NCBI GenBank assembly: GCA_947625155.1
Contig: CANQNG010000003.1
Span: 86,064-150,063, forward strand
Direction: 5' to 3'
Length of the DNA: 64,000 nt
DNA from: an uncultured Clostridia bacterium
Lineage (GTDB): Bacteria > Bacillota > Clostridia > Oscillospirales > Ruminococcaceae
Shown: in pieces, positions 46,752 through 57,042 of the stretch
Position numbering within the stretch: position 1 is the first letter of the stretch
How the letters are laid out: each line of letters starts with the position of its first letter
Program-made: the position numbers and the translations under genes
Notes under the pieces: model-generated
What the model saw: only the letters and a program-made list of their open reading frames with translations
Told to the model about the DNA's origin: nothing
The model's database searches: none

Positions 46752-46780
46752 ATTATACGTGATACGGACGCATTTGTCAA
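46752..46780 (-). promoter_or_regulatory. Promoter of the HD-domain gene
   Basis: Minus strand TTGACA (46775-46780), 17 bases, TATAAT (46752-46757); both perfect. Confidence 0.85.
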
Positions 46781-46900
46781 GTGGTTATTATCGGAAAATA
46801 AATGAATTTTTTCGGACAATTATCACAGAAAATTCAGATAAATTTCAGATCTTTGTGGTATCCTGAAAAATAAGATCATTCTCAGAAAGGAGTTTTCCTC

Positions 46901-47773
46901 ATGGAAGAAAAGAAAAAAAGCAAATTGTCCTTGATCTTGGGCATTTTGGCAGGTATCGCCCTGCTTTCCCTCATTGCCGTGCTGGCGGTGCAAAAGTCTC
47001 TGATCGGCACGGAACGGGCGGAGGAGATCGCTCTTGCAGATGCGGGACTGTCCGCAGATCAGGTCTCCGCCCTGCGCACAAAGCTTTCGTCCGAGGACGG
47101 CAGCATGGTCTACGAGGTCAGCTTCTACTGTGACGGCACGGAGTATGAATACACCCTGTTAGCGAAAAACGGCGACATTGCCGCAAGGGACATCGACCCG
47201 GAACAACAGGTCTCCCCACAGACAGAGCCTGCCACACAAGGAACTGTGCAGACCGTTCCGGAAACGCTGTCGGAGCCTGTTCCCAAACCGACGGAGACCA
47301 CTGCACCGGAAACTGCCCCCCTCCCCACAGATACAGCGGACATTGGCATTGCAGCAGCCAAGCAGATCGCCCTTGCCGATGCAGGGCTGACCGAAGCGGA
47401 TGTGACTTTCGTCCGCACCGCACCGGACGGCAGGTACTACGATGTGGAATTCTGTACAGCCGACACGGAATATGACTATGAGATCAGCCGGACAGACGGT
47501 TCTATCCGGGAAAAGGAGAGCAAGGCACTCCCCACACCGCCGGCAGGTGTGACCTATATCGGCAATGACAAGGCAAGGGAGCTCGCACTACAGGCGGCAG
47601 GCTTTACGGAAGCGGATGTACAGTTCACGGAAGCCAAGCTCGATGCGGACGATCGACGCCCCAAGTACGATGTGGAATTTCTTGTCGGGAACAACGAATA
47701 CAGCTTTGAGATCGATGCCGTGACGGGAGAGATCCTGAAACAGGAGACCGAGGTGGAACACGATATGCACTAA
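46901..47773 (+). CDS. Membrane-anchored protein with three PepSY-like repeats
   Basis: 290 residues. One N-terminal membrane segment (about 9-30), then three PepSY-like units of about 70 residues (starting near 35, 145 and 220: ERAEEIALADAGLS, AAKQIALADAGLTEADV, DKARELALQAAGFTEADV), the first two separated by a Pro/Thr linker. PepSY domains often inhibit proteases or sit in the envelope. RBS AAAGGAG. Promoter weak or not clear. Confidence 0.88.
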   Translation: MEEKKKSKLSLILGILAGIALLSLIAVLAVQKSLIGTERAEEIALADAGLSADQVSALRTKLSSEDGSMVYEVSFYCDGTEYEYTLLAKNGDIAARDIDPEQQVSPQTEPATQGTVQTVPETLSEPVPKPTETTAPETAPLPTDTADIGIAAAKQIALADAGLTEADVTFVRTAPDGRYYDVEFCTADTEYDYEISRTDGSIREKESKALPTPPAGVTYIGNDKARELALQAAGFTEADVQFTEAKLDADDRRPKYDVEFLVGNNEYSFEIDAVTGEILKQETEVEHDMH

Positions 47774-47777
47774 CGCA

Positions 47778-47808
47778 AAGGAGCAGGGCAAACCCCTGCT
47801 CCTTGTTT
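47778..47808. terminator. Bidirectional terminator
   Basis: Stem AAGGAGCAGGG/CCCTGCTCCTT (47778-47788/47794-47804), then GTTTT. Confidence 0.8.
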
Positions 47809-48386
47809 TATTCTGCCGTTTCCGCTGCGTGGAAGTCGTCCGGTATCTGAAACGTCGAACTGCATGCCATCATATACTGGTGGTCATTGTCAAATTCTAG
47901 CGCCAGATAGTAGCAGTTTTCCGGGTCAGCGGTGTCCTCGATCAGCCATGTCACAATGAAATACCCGTCCGTATAGTGTCCGTAGATCTGCAAAGCCGGA
48001 TAGCCCCCGACCGTGACCTGCGCCCCCGTCAGCCCCTCCAGATCTTCCTGTGTGCTCATGTAGCTGCGGAGATTTTCGGCGGCGGTCTGATAATTCAGCC
48101 CCTCGTAAAAGTCCAGCGTGAATATATTTTTCCCGGTCGTGTCGGAATACTGTGTCAGCCCCTCCACGTCCTCGTCCTGAAACGGTACAAAGTCCGCCGG
48201 TACTTGCAGATAGCCGTTTTCATCGTCCCCGACCTGCATCAGCGCCCCGCTGTACACGAACTCTCCCCCGTCATCCGTGATCGCTCCCTCCGGTACTTCG
48301 GGTGCTTCCGGTGCAGACGCTTCCTGTGTACTGCACCCGGTGAACAGCAGTCCGATCCCGATCACCCCGGCTAACAAACGCTTCAT
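47808..48386 (-). CDS. Lipoprotein, unknown
   Basis: 192 residues. Lipobox LFTGC with Cys18, then a short Pro/Glu linker and a mixed alpha/beta domain (about 40-185). No family recognised with confidence; some resemblance to small stress-type surface lipoproteins. Overlaps the DUF4132 gene by 4 bases (ATGA), so co-translated with it. Confidence 0.8.
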   Translation of the reverse strand: MKRLLAGVIGIGLLFTGCSTQEASAPEAPEVPEGAITDDGGEFVYSGALMQVGDDENGYLQVPADFVPFQDEDVEGLTQYSDTTGKNIFTLDFYEGLNYQTAAENLRSYMSTQEDLEGLTGAQVTVGGYPALQIYGHYTDGYFIVTWLIEDTADPENCYYLALEFDNDHQYMMACSSTFQIPDDFHAAETAE

Positions 48387-51300
48387 GCTTCTTTCTCCTC
48401 CGTGGTCTCCTCGGAAATACTGTCAAGCTGTGCGATGATCTCCGAGAGATAGCGTGGATCAACATCCTCCAGTTTCAGGGCAGTTCTGCTGTCGGGCGTG
48501 TAGAATACGACTTCTTCCAGCTCCACTTCTTCCATGTCCTGACCGTAGCCGCCAACGCCGATGTACATACCGCTGAATTTCAGCTCCGTGTGATAACCAG
48601 ATCTGACCACGCTGCCGTCCGCTGCCTTTTCCTGCCGGGAAATGTCCGTGCGGACAAATTCATAGAAGAACCCCGCATCCTGCGCCTGTCCCTTGTCCCA
48701 GCCGAGCTTTGTCATCCTGCCGAGCAACGACAGATCGTTGAGCTTCCTGCCCTTGAAACGGGTCAGCGCCGTCTGTTCCGCTTCCCCGTCGGCAAGGCGG
48801 GATACCGGGCGGCTCAACTGCGGGAACGGCTGTGCGATCTCGTAGTCCGAAAGCTGCTCCTGCCATGCGGCAAGCAATTCCTCGTCCAGTTCAAGGGGAT
48901 GCACCAGCCCGATCACGGCTTGTTCCGGCAGTGTGTATTCCTCCTCGTCTGCCGTGTTGAACGTGCCGTCCTCCATGTACCGGAAACTCTGCACTAATTT
49001 GCCATTCTCATACACGCCCCAGATCAGCCCGATCGCAAAGCAGTGCATGACCGGCTTGCGGATAAAGAGGTCACGCCAACTGTCTGCCGTCCATTTCCGG
49101 TCACAGAGCAGCACATATTCCAGCCGCTGCCGCTGGCTTTGGATGGCAGCTTTCATCTGCTTTTTCATTTCCTTGAAGTCCTTCACGGCGGCGGCGGACT
49201 TTTCCGGGTCATCCTTTGCGCCGGGTTTCGGGAGATTTTTCAGCCGCTTCTCCCCCTCAAAGATCTCCAGCTCCAGTGCCGGGGTCAGATAGACCTGAAA
49301 CTGCCGTTCCCCGAAATCGAACACCCTGCACAGTTTCTCATCAAAGCCGAGGTCGGGGACGATCTTGTCCGCCAGTTCCTCCCGTGTGATGCCAAGCGCA
49401 TCCGCTGCCCGCTGCAAAGCCGTTCCGGCTGCCGCACGGACATGGCGGTTTTTGCATTTCCGGGAGAGGTTGTCCACTGCCATCAAAGCCGCCGAACTTC
49501 CGTTGAGGGCAAGCGCACCGGCTGCTTCCCCTGCTATGGCGTGGCGGGCATTGTCTGCCCATTCCCGTATATGATGCAGCAGCAGGTCGATCGCCGGAGA
49601 TCCGCCGTGTACAGCCGTCAGCACAAGTACCCATTTGCTCTTGGCAGGTGCGCCGTTATTCATCCACTTGCCGAACACGGCAATGGCAAACTGTTCCAGT
49701 TCCTCTGTGTTGAGGTCAGCGGCAAGGGTGTCCGCTGCCGGACTGCGTTCCTGTGCTGCGGCATTGGCGTAGCAGAGACAGAGCGCCTGCAAATAGGCTT
49801 CCTCCGCTTCGCTGCCGTCTTTCTTATGAACAGGTGCAAAGGGGTCTGCAAACAGCCATGCGACTTTCTTCGCCTTGTTCCCCTTGGTGAGACTTCCCAC
49901 AAGATCTGCGGAAAGTGCCTCGGCTGCCTGTTCCGGGACAGCACTGCCAAGCACTTCGGCAAGCAGTTTCTGAATGGCAGCGGTCTTTTCCGTTTCAAAG
50001 GCTTCCTGCACCTGCAGGCGGATGCTTTCGGGGAAATGCCGCCGGAGCAGCTGTGCGGCGATCTTCCGCTTTGCGCCTTTCTTGGCGGTCAGCAGGGGCA
50101 GGATGATGTCCGCCTCTGCCGGCAGGAGTTCCACAAGCAGCGCACGCACGACCTTGCTCCCGTCATTCGTGAGGGCAACAAGCTGCTCCGTTTCGCCTGA
50201 AAGCTGACAAAGCTGTGCATACAGGCATCTGCCGGGAACAGAAAGTGCCTTGCTGTCGATCGCTTTCAGGTCAAAGCCAAATTTCCGGCAGGAGGCTATC
50301 ATTTGATCTATCCACTTCGGCTTGCCGTCTGCTAAAATGCCGCAGCAATCGAGCAGCAAAGTCGGCGGGACTTGCTGCCGGTACAGGATCTGCTCCACGG
50401 TATCCTGCCAGCCGTCTTTTTCACGGGAAAAGAGAGCGTTGATATGTTCGTACGGATAATCGTTCCTGTTCACCAAAAGTTCATACGTGATGCACCGTTC
50501 CGCAAATTCATCATAGCCGAATGCCTTTCCATAATTTACATTACATCTGATCTCCCGCATCCAGTATGCCCAGCTTTTGAGCTGCGGCAGAATGGCAAGC
50601 AGCTCCGCAATGCCTGTCTCCCCTTTCAGGTAGGCAGCCGTCTGTGCCGCAAAGTCGGGGTTTGCCTGTGCAAGCAGCTCCGTCAGTTCTTCCCGGGAAC
50701 GGCTGCGCAGGGCGTTGAACACGTCCTCTGTGGACTTATCCGGATAGATCTCCGCATACACTTCCAACATCTTGACAGCATTGTCAGCCGATCTGCATTT
50801 CCCGGCAGCTTCAAGATAGAGCTCCGGGTATCTCTTCGCCAGCAGCTGCAAGGTATCCCCCTCGTGTGCGGCAGGGTCATCCCCGATCAGACAGATGCAC
50901 GCACACATACAGTCTGCCGAGATCTCTGTATCCGACAGCAGCGCCCTGAGATAGGCAGGAAAATAGATAGGGTTGCCGACGATACTGGACAGTGCAGTCA
51001 CCTTTCCCTGATCCGGAAGGCTGTGGAACCGTTTCAGGCAGTCCGCATCAAAAGGTGCCGCAAAGGCAAGCACCAGATTCAGGCAGGCAAGTTCTTCGGG
51101 GATGAGTTTGTCACGGGTCTCCCAGAGTGCCTGCAACAGCGAAAGCGCCCGTGCCACAAGCGGGTCTTTCCCGTCCGTCTTTTCCGGGTCAGCAAAAGCA
51201 AAGAACGTACCCAACATACTCCCCTTGGAACAGGATTTCCGGGCAAGTTCCACGGCACGGAGCTGATGTTCGGGGCTGATACCGGAAAAACCGTCCACAT

Positions 51301-51736
51301 CGAACAGATACCGGGCATGCAGAAGCGTATCATAGTTGGAAGCATAAAACAGCGGTTCGGCATCGTCCTGAAAATAGTCCGCAAGCACTCGGATGACATC
51401 CGCTTTCCGATCTTTATATTTCGTCCGCCGGTAGTAGCTTTCCAGCACATAATTCCGGGCAGAAGTACCGCCGACAGCAAAGTGGAACAGCACATAGCGT
51501 TCTTCCAGTTCCTCGCTCTCAGCAGCCTTGATCTCCTCCCTGTAGTGCGGGTTCGACCGGACGACAGTCAGATCAGCACCGCCTGACAGCGTGTCGAGCA
51601 GTGCATTATTGCGGGGCTTGGAAAGGTCAAAGTATTCCCGCATGACAGAGATGTCATGCGCCGATGCGCCGCATTGGGCGAGCAGGTCGGCAGTTTTCGG
51701 GAAATCGCTTGTCGTGGGGGCAGATGCGTATAACAT
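48383..51736 (-). CDS. DUF4132-domain protein, large
   Basis: 1117 residues, no signal or membrane segment. HEAT-like helical repeats fill most of it (for example 550-830). C-terminal part about 860-1060 matches DUF4132 (AADSWRDLFIRKPVMHCF, LIWGVYENGKLVQSFRYMEDGTF, VIGLVHPLEL). The family includes MolR-type proteins with no proven enzyme function. RBS AAGGAGGAG. Coupled to a lipoprotein gene. Confidence 0.88.
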   Translation of the reverse strand: MLYASAPTTSDFPKTADLLAQCGASAHDISVMREYFDLSKPRNNALLDTLSGGADLTVVRSNPHYREEIKAAESEELEERYVLFHFAVGGTSARNYVLESYYRRTKYKDRKADVIRVLADYFQDDAEPLFYASNYDTLLHARYLFDVDGFSGISPEHQLRAVELARKSCSKGSMLGTFFAFADPEKTDGKDPLVARALSLLQALWETRDKLIPEELACLNLVLAFAAPFDADCLKRFHSLPDQGKVTALSSIVGNPIYFPAYLRALLSDTEISADCMCACICLIGDDPAAHEGDTLQLLAKRYPELYLEAAGKCRSADNAVKMLEVYAEIYPDKSTEDVFNALRSRSREELTELLAQANPDFAAQTAAYLKGETGIAELLAILPQLKSWAYWMREIRCNVNYGKAFGYDEFAERCITYELLVNRNDYPYEHINALFSREKDGWQDTVEQILYRQQVPPTLLLDCCGILADGKPKWIDQMIASCRKFGFDLKAIDSKALSVPGRCLYAQLCQLSGETEQLVALTNDGSKVVRALLVELLPAEADIILPLLTAKKGAKRKIAAQLLRRHFPESIRLQVQEAFETEKTAAIQKLLAEVLGSAVPEQAAEALSADLVGSLTKGNKAKKVAWLFADPFAPVHKKDGSEAEEAYLQALCLCYANAAAQERSPAADTLAADLNTEELEQFAIAVFGKWMNNGAPAKSKWVLVLTAVHGGSPAIDLLLHHIREWADNARHAIAGEAAGALALNGSSAALMAVDNLSRKCKNRHVRAAAGTALQRAADALGITREELADKIVPDLGFDEKLCRVFDFGERQFQVYLTPALELEIFEGEKRLKNLPKPGAKDDPEKSAAAVKDFKEMKKQMKAAIQSQRQRLEYVLLCDRKWTADSWRDLFIRKPVMHCFAIGLIWGVYENGKLVQSFRYMEDGTFNTADEEEYTLPEQAVIGLVHPLELDEELLAAWQEQLSDYEIAQPFPQLSRPVSRLADGEAEQTALTRFKGRKLNDLSLLGRMTKLGWDKGQAQDAGFFYEFVRTDISRQEKAADGSVVRSGYHTELKFSGMYIGVGGYGQDMEEVELEEVVFYTPDSRTALKLEDVDPRYLSEIIAQLDSISEETTEEKEA

Positions 51737-51771
51737 GGGGATCTCCTCCTTGTTTCAGATGATCATACTTC

Positions 51772-51800
51772 ATTATAACACAGGCAGGCAGATTTGGCAA
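51772..51800 (-). promoter_or_regulatory. Promoter of the DUF4132-lipoprotein operon
   Basis: Minus strand TTGCCA (51795-51800), 17 bases, TATAAT (51772-51777). Confidence 0.75.
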
Positions 51801-51881
51801 GTGTTTTATGACAGATCTGTAAATTTTCTTTTACGCCCCGGAAAGGCAGTGCGGTGCAGCGGAAAAATTCACAGAAAATGA

Positions 51882-51910
51882 TTGACAATGCAACCGTAAT
51901 ATGGTATAAT
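51882..51910 (+). promoter_or_regulatory. Promoter of enolase
   Basis: TTGACA (51882-51887), 17 bases, TATAAT (51905-51910), TGG extended -10; both hexamers perfect. Confidence 0.85.
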
Positions 51911-51912
51911 AA

Positions 51913-53292
<1,380 letters not shown>

Positions 53293-53319
53293 GCAAGGGA
53301 ACCCACTAATAGCATGCAT

Positions 53320-53364
53320 AATGCCCCCGATGCCATTGGCAAAGGGGGCATTGCTATTGTTTTT
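53320..53364 (+). terminator. Terminator of enolase
   Basis: Stem AATGCCCCC/GGGGGCATT (53320-53328/53344-53352), T-run 53360-53364. Confidence 0.8.
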
Positions 53365-53621
53365 CAGGTTTTCCCGAACAGGGAGAAGTGCTTTTTCTCA
53401 CAGGGCGTGCTTTTGACCGAGAGCAGCGTATAGCCCGTCTTTGCGATGATCGCTTTGAGCTGCGCCGCATCGGGGGCTTCTTCCGTGAGCAGCTCCGTCA
53501 CGCCCTTTGCGTGGGAAGATGTCACTTTCTTCACGGGCATAGCGTTGCGGATAGCATCGTTGACATGCGACTCGCACATGCTGCACATCATGCCGTCGAT
53601 CTTCAGAACAGTCTTTACCAT
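53364..53621 (-). CDS. Heavy-metal-associated (HMA) domain protein
   Basis: 85 residues. Metal-binding GMMCSMC in an otherwise ordinary HMA/CopZ-like fold (VLKIDGMMCSMCESHVNDAI). The Met between the usual Thr/Met-x-Cys-x-x-Cys positions gives CSMC. May bind copper or another soft metal; no P-type ATPase in the window. Eleven bases after feoA, same transcript. Confidence 0.88.
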   Translation of the reverse strand: MVKTVLKIDGMMCSMCESHVNDAIRNAMPVKKVTSSHAKGVTELLTEEAPDAAQLKAIIAKTGYTLLSVKSTPCEKKHFSLFGKT

Positions 53622-53632
53622 ACGCCTCCCCC

Positions 53633-53842
53633 TCAGACCATAATGCGCCGTGCCATTTCTTCACTGATGGCAACACGGGCTTCCTTGACATTGACGATCA
53701 CATTATCACCGAGCCGGTTCACGATGCGGACCTCTCCGCCGACCACAAAGCCAAGGTTTTCGAGATGCTTTTTGATCTCCGGGCTGCCCCCGATACGCTT
53801 GATGATCAGGACTTCCTCCGGGTTTGCCAATGTAAGCGGCAT
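53633..53842 (-). CDS. feoA: FeoA-family protein
   Basis: 69 residues from ATG 53842 (AGGAGG upstream; longer frame lies beyond the RBS). SH3-like FeoA domain: LTLANPEEVLIIKRIGG, HLENLGFVVGGEVRIVNRLGDNVIVNV. FeoA normally works with the iron importer FeoB; feoB is missing here and an HMA protein takes its place in the operon. Confidence 0.92.
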   Translation of the reverse strand: MPLTLANPEEVLIIKRIGGSPEIKKHLENLGFVVGGEVRIVNRLGDNVIVNVKEARVAISEEMARRIMV

Positions 53843-53888
53843 AGATACCGACCTCCTGTAAAGCTGTATGATCAAATGTTTCACAGCA

Positions 53889-53904
53889 GTTAGTTTCTGC
53901 TAAC
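53889..53904. promoter_or_regulatory. DtxR/MntR-like operator upstream of feoA
   Basis: Perfect inverted repeat GTTAG-TTTCTG-CTAAC, with TTAG and CTAA half-sites 6 bases apart as in DtxR-family boxes. It lies just downstream of the -10, across or next to the transcription start. Confidence 0.55.
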
Positions 53905-53913
53905 ACTATGTAT

Positions 53914-53942
53914 AGTATACCACATCCTCCCGAATTTGTCAA
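53914..53942 (-). promoter_or_regulatory. Promoter of the feoA-HMA operon
   Basis: Minus strand TTGACA (53937-53942), 17 bases, TATACT (53914-53919), TGG extended -10. The remaining bases to the next gene (about 53943-54102) hold nothing recognisable. Confidence 0.8.
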
Positions 53943-54102
53943 GAGGGCGGCACGATTTTTTTCATAACAGTTGCCCCTGCCTAACAAAATGCTGTCTCTT
54001 TTTTGTCCGGCAGTGTTGGCGGAAGTGCATAGGTTTTGGGGGAATTTTTATGGAAAATCCTGATTTTTTCTGAAAAAGCTATGCGATCAGGCTTTTTTCT
54101 GG

Positions 54103-54108
54103 TATAAT
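54103..54108 (+). promoter_or_regulatory. Extended -10 promoter of the DacA-like gene
   Basis: CTGG-TATAAT; no good -35. Confidence 0.5.
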
Positions 54109-54149
54109 AAATAGTGAATATCCGAAAAGGAATAACAGGAGGCGCTTTC

Positions 54150-55610
54150 ATGAAGAAGATCCTTTCGATACTCACCTCTTTGCTGCTGGTCTGCTGCTTC
54201 TGTGTGGATCTCACCGGGCAGGCTGTGCTGTTCACACCAAGCTTTGAGGTGCGCAGTTCTGCCGCTTTGCTGATCAACCTTGACACACAGGAAGTGCTTT
54301 ACCAGAAAAACGCAGACACCCAATACATGCCCGGTTCTCTGGTGCAGATCATGGAGGCGATCGTCGTGCTGGAGAACTGCAATGACCTCAGTCTGCGCAT
54401 TACGGCGGACTCCAGCTTGTATGCCTCTTTTTCCGAACTGGATGACCCGGATGATGTGCGCTATGCGGACATCCGGAACGGGGATGTTCTCACGGTGGAA
54501 GAGCTGCTCTATGCGCTGATGCTGACCTCTTCCTGCGAGGCGGCTGCGCTGCTGGCAAACCAATTCGGCAATGGCAGCATCCAGAACTTCGTGAGCATGA
54601 TGAACGCCAAAGCTGTGGAACTGGGCTGCACCCAGACGACTTTTACCAATGTCAGCGGTATCTATGATGTGGGGCAGAAAACGACTGCCAACGATATGGC
54701 ACTTATCACGACCTATGCGCTGCAAAACCAGAAATTTGACCAGATCGCCTGTGGAGCGGCGACCTATTCGCCTGCTTCTCCCAATTCCGAAAACCACCCG
54801 GACGGCTGGACATGGACACATTCCAACCTCATGACGCAAACTTCCAGTGAATATTACATGGAAGAGGTCAAGGGCATCAAGACGGCAAACCTTACCAAAC
54901 AGGGCAGAAGTATCATCTGCAAGGCTTCCCGGGATGGAAATAATTTTCTTGTTGTCCTGCTGGCTGCCCCGTTCAACAACAGTGAGGGTACACTGGAATA
55001 CTACCATATCGAGGATGCACAGGCACTGTTCAACTGGGTATTCGACCATTTCTCGTTCCAGACGATCCTGTCTGATGCGACCGAACTGGGGCAAGTCACT
55101 GTCAAGAACGGCGACGGCATGGACTACGTGCTTGTCAAACCCGCAAGCTCTTTCGGAACACTTTGGTATGATATGGCAGATGCGGCTTCTATCACACAGG
55201 AACTGGAGCTGGAGGAAAATGTCTCCGCCCCCATTCAGGCGGGCGAAAAGCTCGGGACTGTCACCCTGAAATTCTCCGGTGAGGAGATCACGACCGTCGA
55301 TCTGGTGGCAACTTCATCCGTAGAGCTGTCCAAATTCAAGTATTATACCGCTCTCATCCAGCATTTTCCGAAAACGGAATGGCTCACCCGTGCGATCCTG
55401 TTCAGCGTGCTGCTCAGTGCGATCTATATCGCACTCTGCGTGTATTCCCATATCCTGTACCTGAACCGCAAGAAGCCACTGCGCCCCATCTATCTGCACC
55501 CCAATTCCGCAGCCGTGAAAAAAGATGCCGCCCGCAGACCCCGGAGACCTGCACAGCAAAAACGTGCCGCACCCCCGAAAAAACCGGATGACCACAAGCC
55601 AAGATCCTGA
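54150..55610 (+). CDS. DacA-like (S11) D,D-carboxypeptidase homologue with degenerate active site
   Basis: 486 residues from ATG 54150 (AGGAGG upstream). Signal-like hydrophobic N-terminus (about 5-27), peptidase S11 domain about 36-270, a second beta domain about 300-395, one membrane segment about 412-435 and a basic Pro-rich tail. The three catalytic motifs are altered: SxxK reads S63-L-V-Q66 (Lys lost), SxN reads S127-S-C129, KTG reads K244-T-A246. In the family, the SxxK lysine is essential, so this is probably a non-catalytic homologue that may bind peptidoglycan or regulate other enzymes. Confidence 0.85.
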   Translation: MKKILSILTSLLLVCCFCVDLTGQAVLFTPSFEVRSSAALLINLDTQEVLYQKNADTQYMPGSLVQIMEAIVVLENCNDLSLRITADSSLYASFSELDDPDDVRYADIRNGDVLTVEELLYALMLTSSCEAAALLANQFGNGSIQNFVSMMNAKAVELGCTQTTFTNVSGIYDVGQKTTANDMALITTYALQNQKFDQIACGAATYSPASPNSENHPDGWTWTHSNLMTQTSSEYYMEEVKGIKTANLTKQGRSIICKASRDGNNFLVVLLAAPFNNSEGTLEYYHIEDAQALFNWVFDHFSFQTILSDATELGQVTVKNGDGMDYVLVKPASSFGTLWYDMADAASITQELELEENVSAPIQAGEKLGTVTLKFSGEEITTVDLVATSSVELSKFKYYTALIQHFPKTEWLTRAILFSVLLSAIYIALCVYSHILYLNRKKPLRPIYLHPNSAAVKKDAARRPRRPAQQKRAAPPKKPDDHKPRS

Positions 55611-55611
55611 A

Positions 55612-55641
55612 AAACAGCCGTCCTTTGCAGGGCGGCTGTTT
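55612..55641. terminator. Bidirectional terminator
   Basis: 12-bp stem AAACAGCCGTCC/GGGCGGCTGTTT with one G-T pair; between the convergent DacA-like gene and hemW. Confidence 0.8.
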
Positions 55642-56713
55642 ATGTTAGTAATTCTGTAATGACAGCATTCGATACCGCAAAGCCCTCCGGGGTGAGGACG
55701 GTCTTTCCGTTCCGCTCCCGGAGATACCCGGCTTTCTGCAAGGCTGGGATCTTCTGTTTGCCGGGAAGGCGCTCTGACGGTACGCCCTCTGTCAGGCGCA
55801 GCCCGAGCATCAGCCGTTCCTCCGGGTCGCAGGGGCTTGCAGAGAGGAGCTGTTCCGGCTGCCGTTCGGCTTCAAGGAAGGCTGCGATATCCTCCGGCAC
55901 GCAGGAACGCTTCCCGAAACAGCAGGCATGCGCCCCTGCCCCGATGCCGAAATAGGGCTCACAGCACCAGTATTTCAGGTTGTGGCGGCTCTCAAAGCCC
56001 TCCCGTGCAAAGCTGCTGACCTCATACTGGTGCAGCCCGGCATTTTCGAGCGTGTGTACCGCCTGCAAATAGAGGTCGGCTGCCGCATCCTCATCCGGGC
56101 AGCGGGCAAGCAGCGCCGCATCTCCGGCAAGCGGTGTTCCCTCCTCCACTTGCAGCAGATACGCCGAAACATGCACGACCGGCAGCTCCGTGAGCGTTTG
56201 CAGCGTTTCAGCAAGCAGTTCCGCCGTCTGTTCCGGAACGGCAAGCATCAGGTCGCAGGAAATATTCCGGAACCCTGCCGCATACGCTGTCAGCACTGCT
56301 TTCTTCCCCTGCTGTGCCGTGTGCGTCCTGCCAAGCAGCTTGAGCTGCCTGTCCGAGAAACTCTGTGTCCCGATAGACAGCCGATCGACCCCGGCTGCAT
56401 ATAGGTCACGCAGATAGGTCTCCCGGCTGCCGGTCGGGTCGTATTCCAGTGTGATCTCCGGCTCGGGGGCAAGGTGCAGATACTTTGCGCAGGTGTTCAG
56501 GATGTCCGAGACTTGTGCCGCTGTTAGCAGAGAGGGTGTTCCGCCCCCGAAATAGACCGTATCCACCCTGTCCGTCAGCCCGCAGGCAGCGATGTTCCGC
56601 TTGACCGCCTCCGTGTAGGCAGCGACTGTCCCTTTCCGGTATGGTACGGAGAAAAAGGCGCAGTAGGGACATTTCCGGGCGCAGAAAGGGATGTGCAGAT
56701 ACAGTCCCGTCAT
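55640..56713 (-). CDS. hemW: Radical SAM heme chaperone HemW-type protein
   Basis: 357 residues. Radical-SAM cluster motif C11-x3-C15-x2-C18 (CARKCPYCAF), VYFGGGTPSLL, and the HNxxYW heme-binding motif (SRHNLKYW). Relatives deliver heme rather than being coproporphyrinogen oxidases. Third gene of the lepA operon; its ATG overlaps the stop of the preceding gene by one base. Confidence 0.93.
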   Translation of the reverse strand: MTGLYLHIPFCARKCPYCAFFSVPYRKGTVAAYTEAVKRNIAACGLTDRVDTVYFGGGTPSLLTAAQVSDILNTCAKYLHLAPEPEITLEYDPTGSRETYLRDLYAAGVDRLSIGTQSFSDRQLKLLGRTHTAQQGKKAVLTAYAAGFRNISCDLMLAVPEQTAELLAETLQTLTELPVVHVSAYLLQVEEGTPLAGDAALLARCPDEDAAADLYLQAVHTLENAGLHQYEVSSFAREGFESRHNLKYWCCEPYFGIGAGAHACCFGKRSCVPEDIAAFLEAERQPEQLLSASPCDPEERLMLGLRLTEGVPSERLPGKQKIPALQKAGYLRERNGKTVLTPEGFAVSNAVITELLT

Positions 56714-57033
56714 TATTCTAGGATGCGCAGCGGACGTGTCAGCTTACCAAAGAACATGTTGAACAGAAAGCACAGCAGCAGGCTGCCTAAAATAATACAG
56801 ACGATCAGGATGCTCGAAAAGACACGCTCCGTGTGGAAGAGATAGATGACCATGACAGCAATGAAGGCAAGAACGGATACGACCGCCGAAAAATAGATCG
56901 AGGTCATGTCATTGCAGCAGCGTTTACCGCATTTCGGGCAGGGCTTTCCTCTGGTGCGCAGCGAGCCGGCAAGTGCTTTCTGTAGGGGAGAAAAAGTCGG
57001 TTCTCCACAGTGCGGACAGGTAAATTTCTTCAT
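56713..57033 (-). CDS. Zinc-ribbon membrane protein, unknown
   Basis: 106 residues. Two CxxC pairs (CPHCGE, CPKCGKRCC) in the first 40 residues form a probable zinc ribbon, followed by two membrane segments (about 46-65, 71-94). Function unknown. Starts 9 bases after lepA. Confidence 0.8.
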   Translation of the reverse strand: MKKFTCPHCGEPTFSPLQKALAGSLRTRGKPCPKCGKRCCNDMTSIYFSAVVSVLAFIAVMVIYLFHTERVFSSILIVCIILGSLLLCFLFNMFFGKLTRPLRILE

Positions 57034-57042
57034 AGTTTCCTC

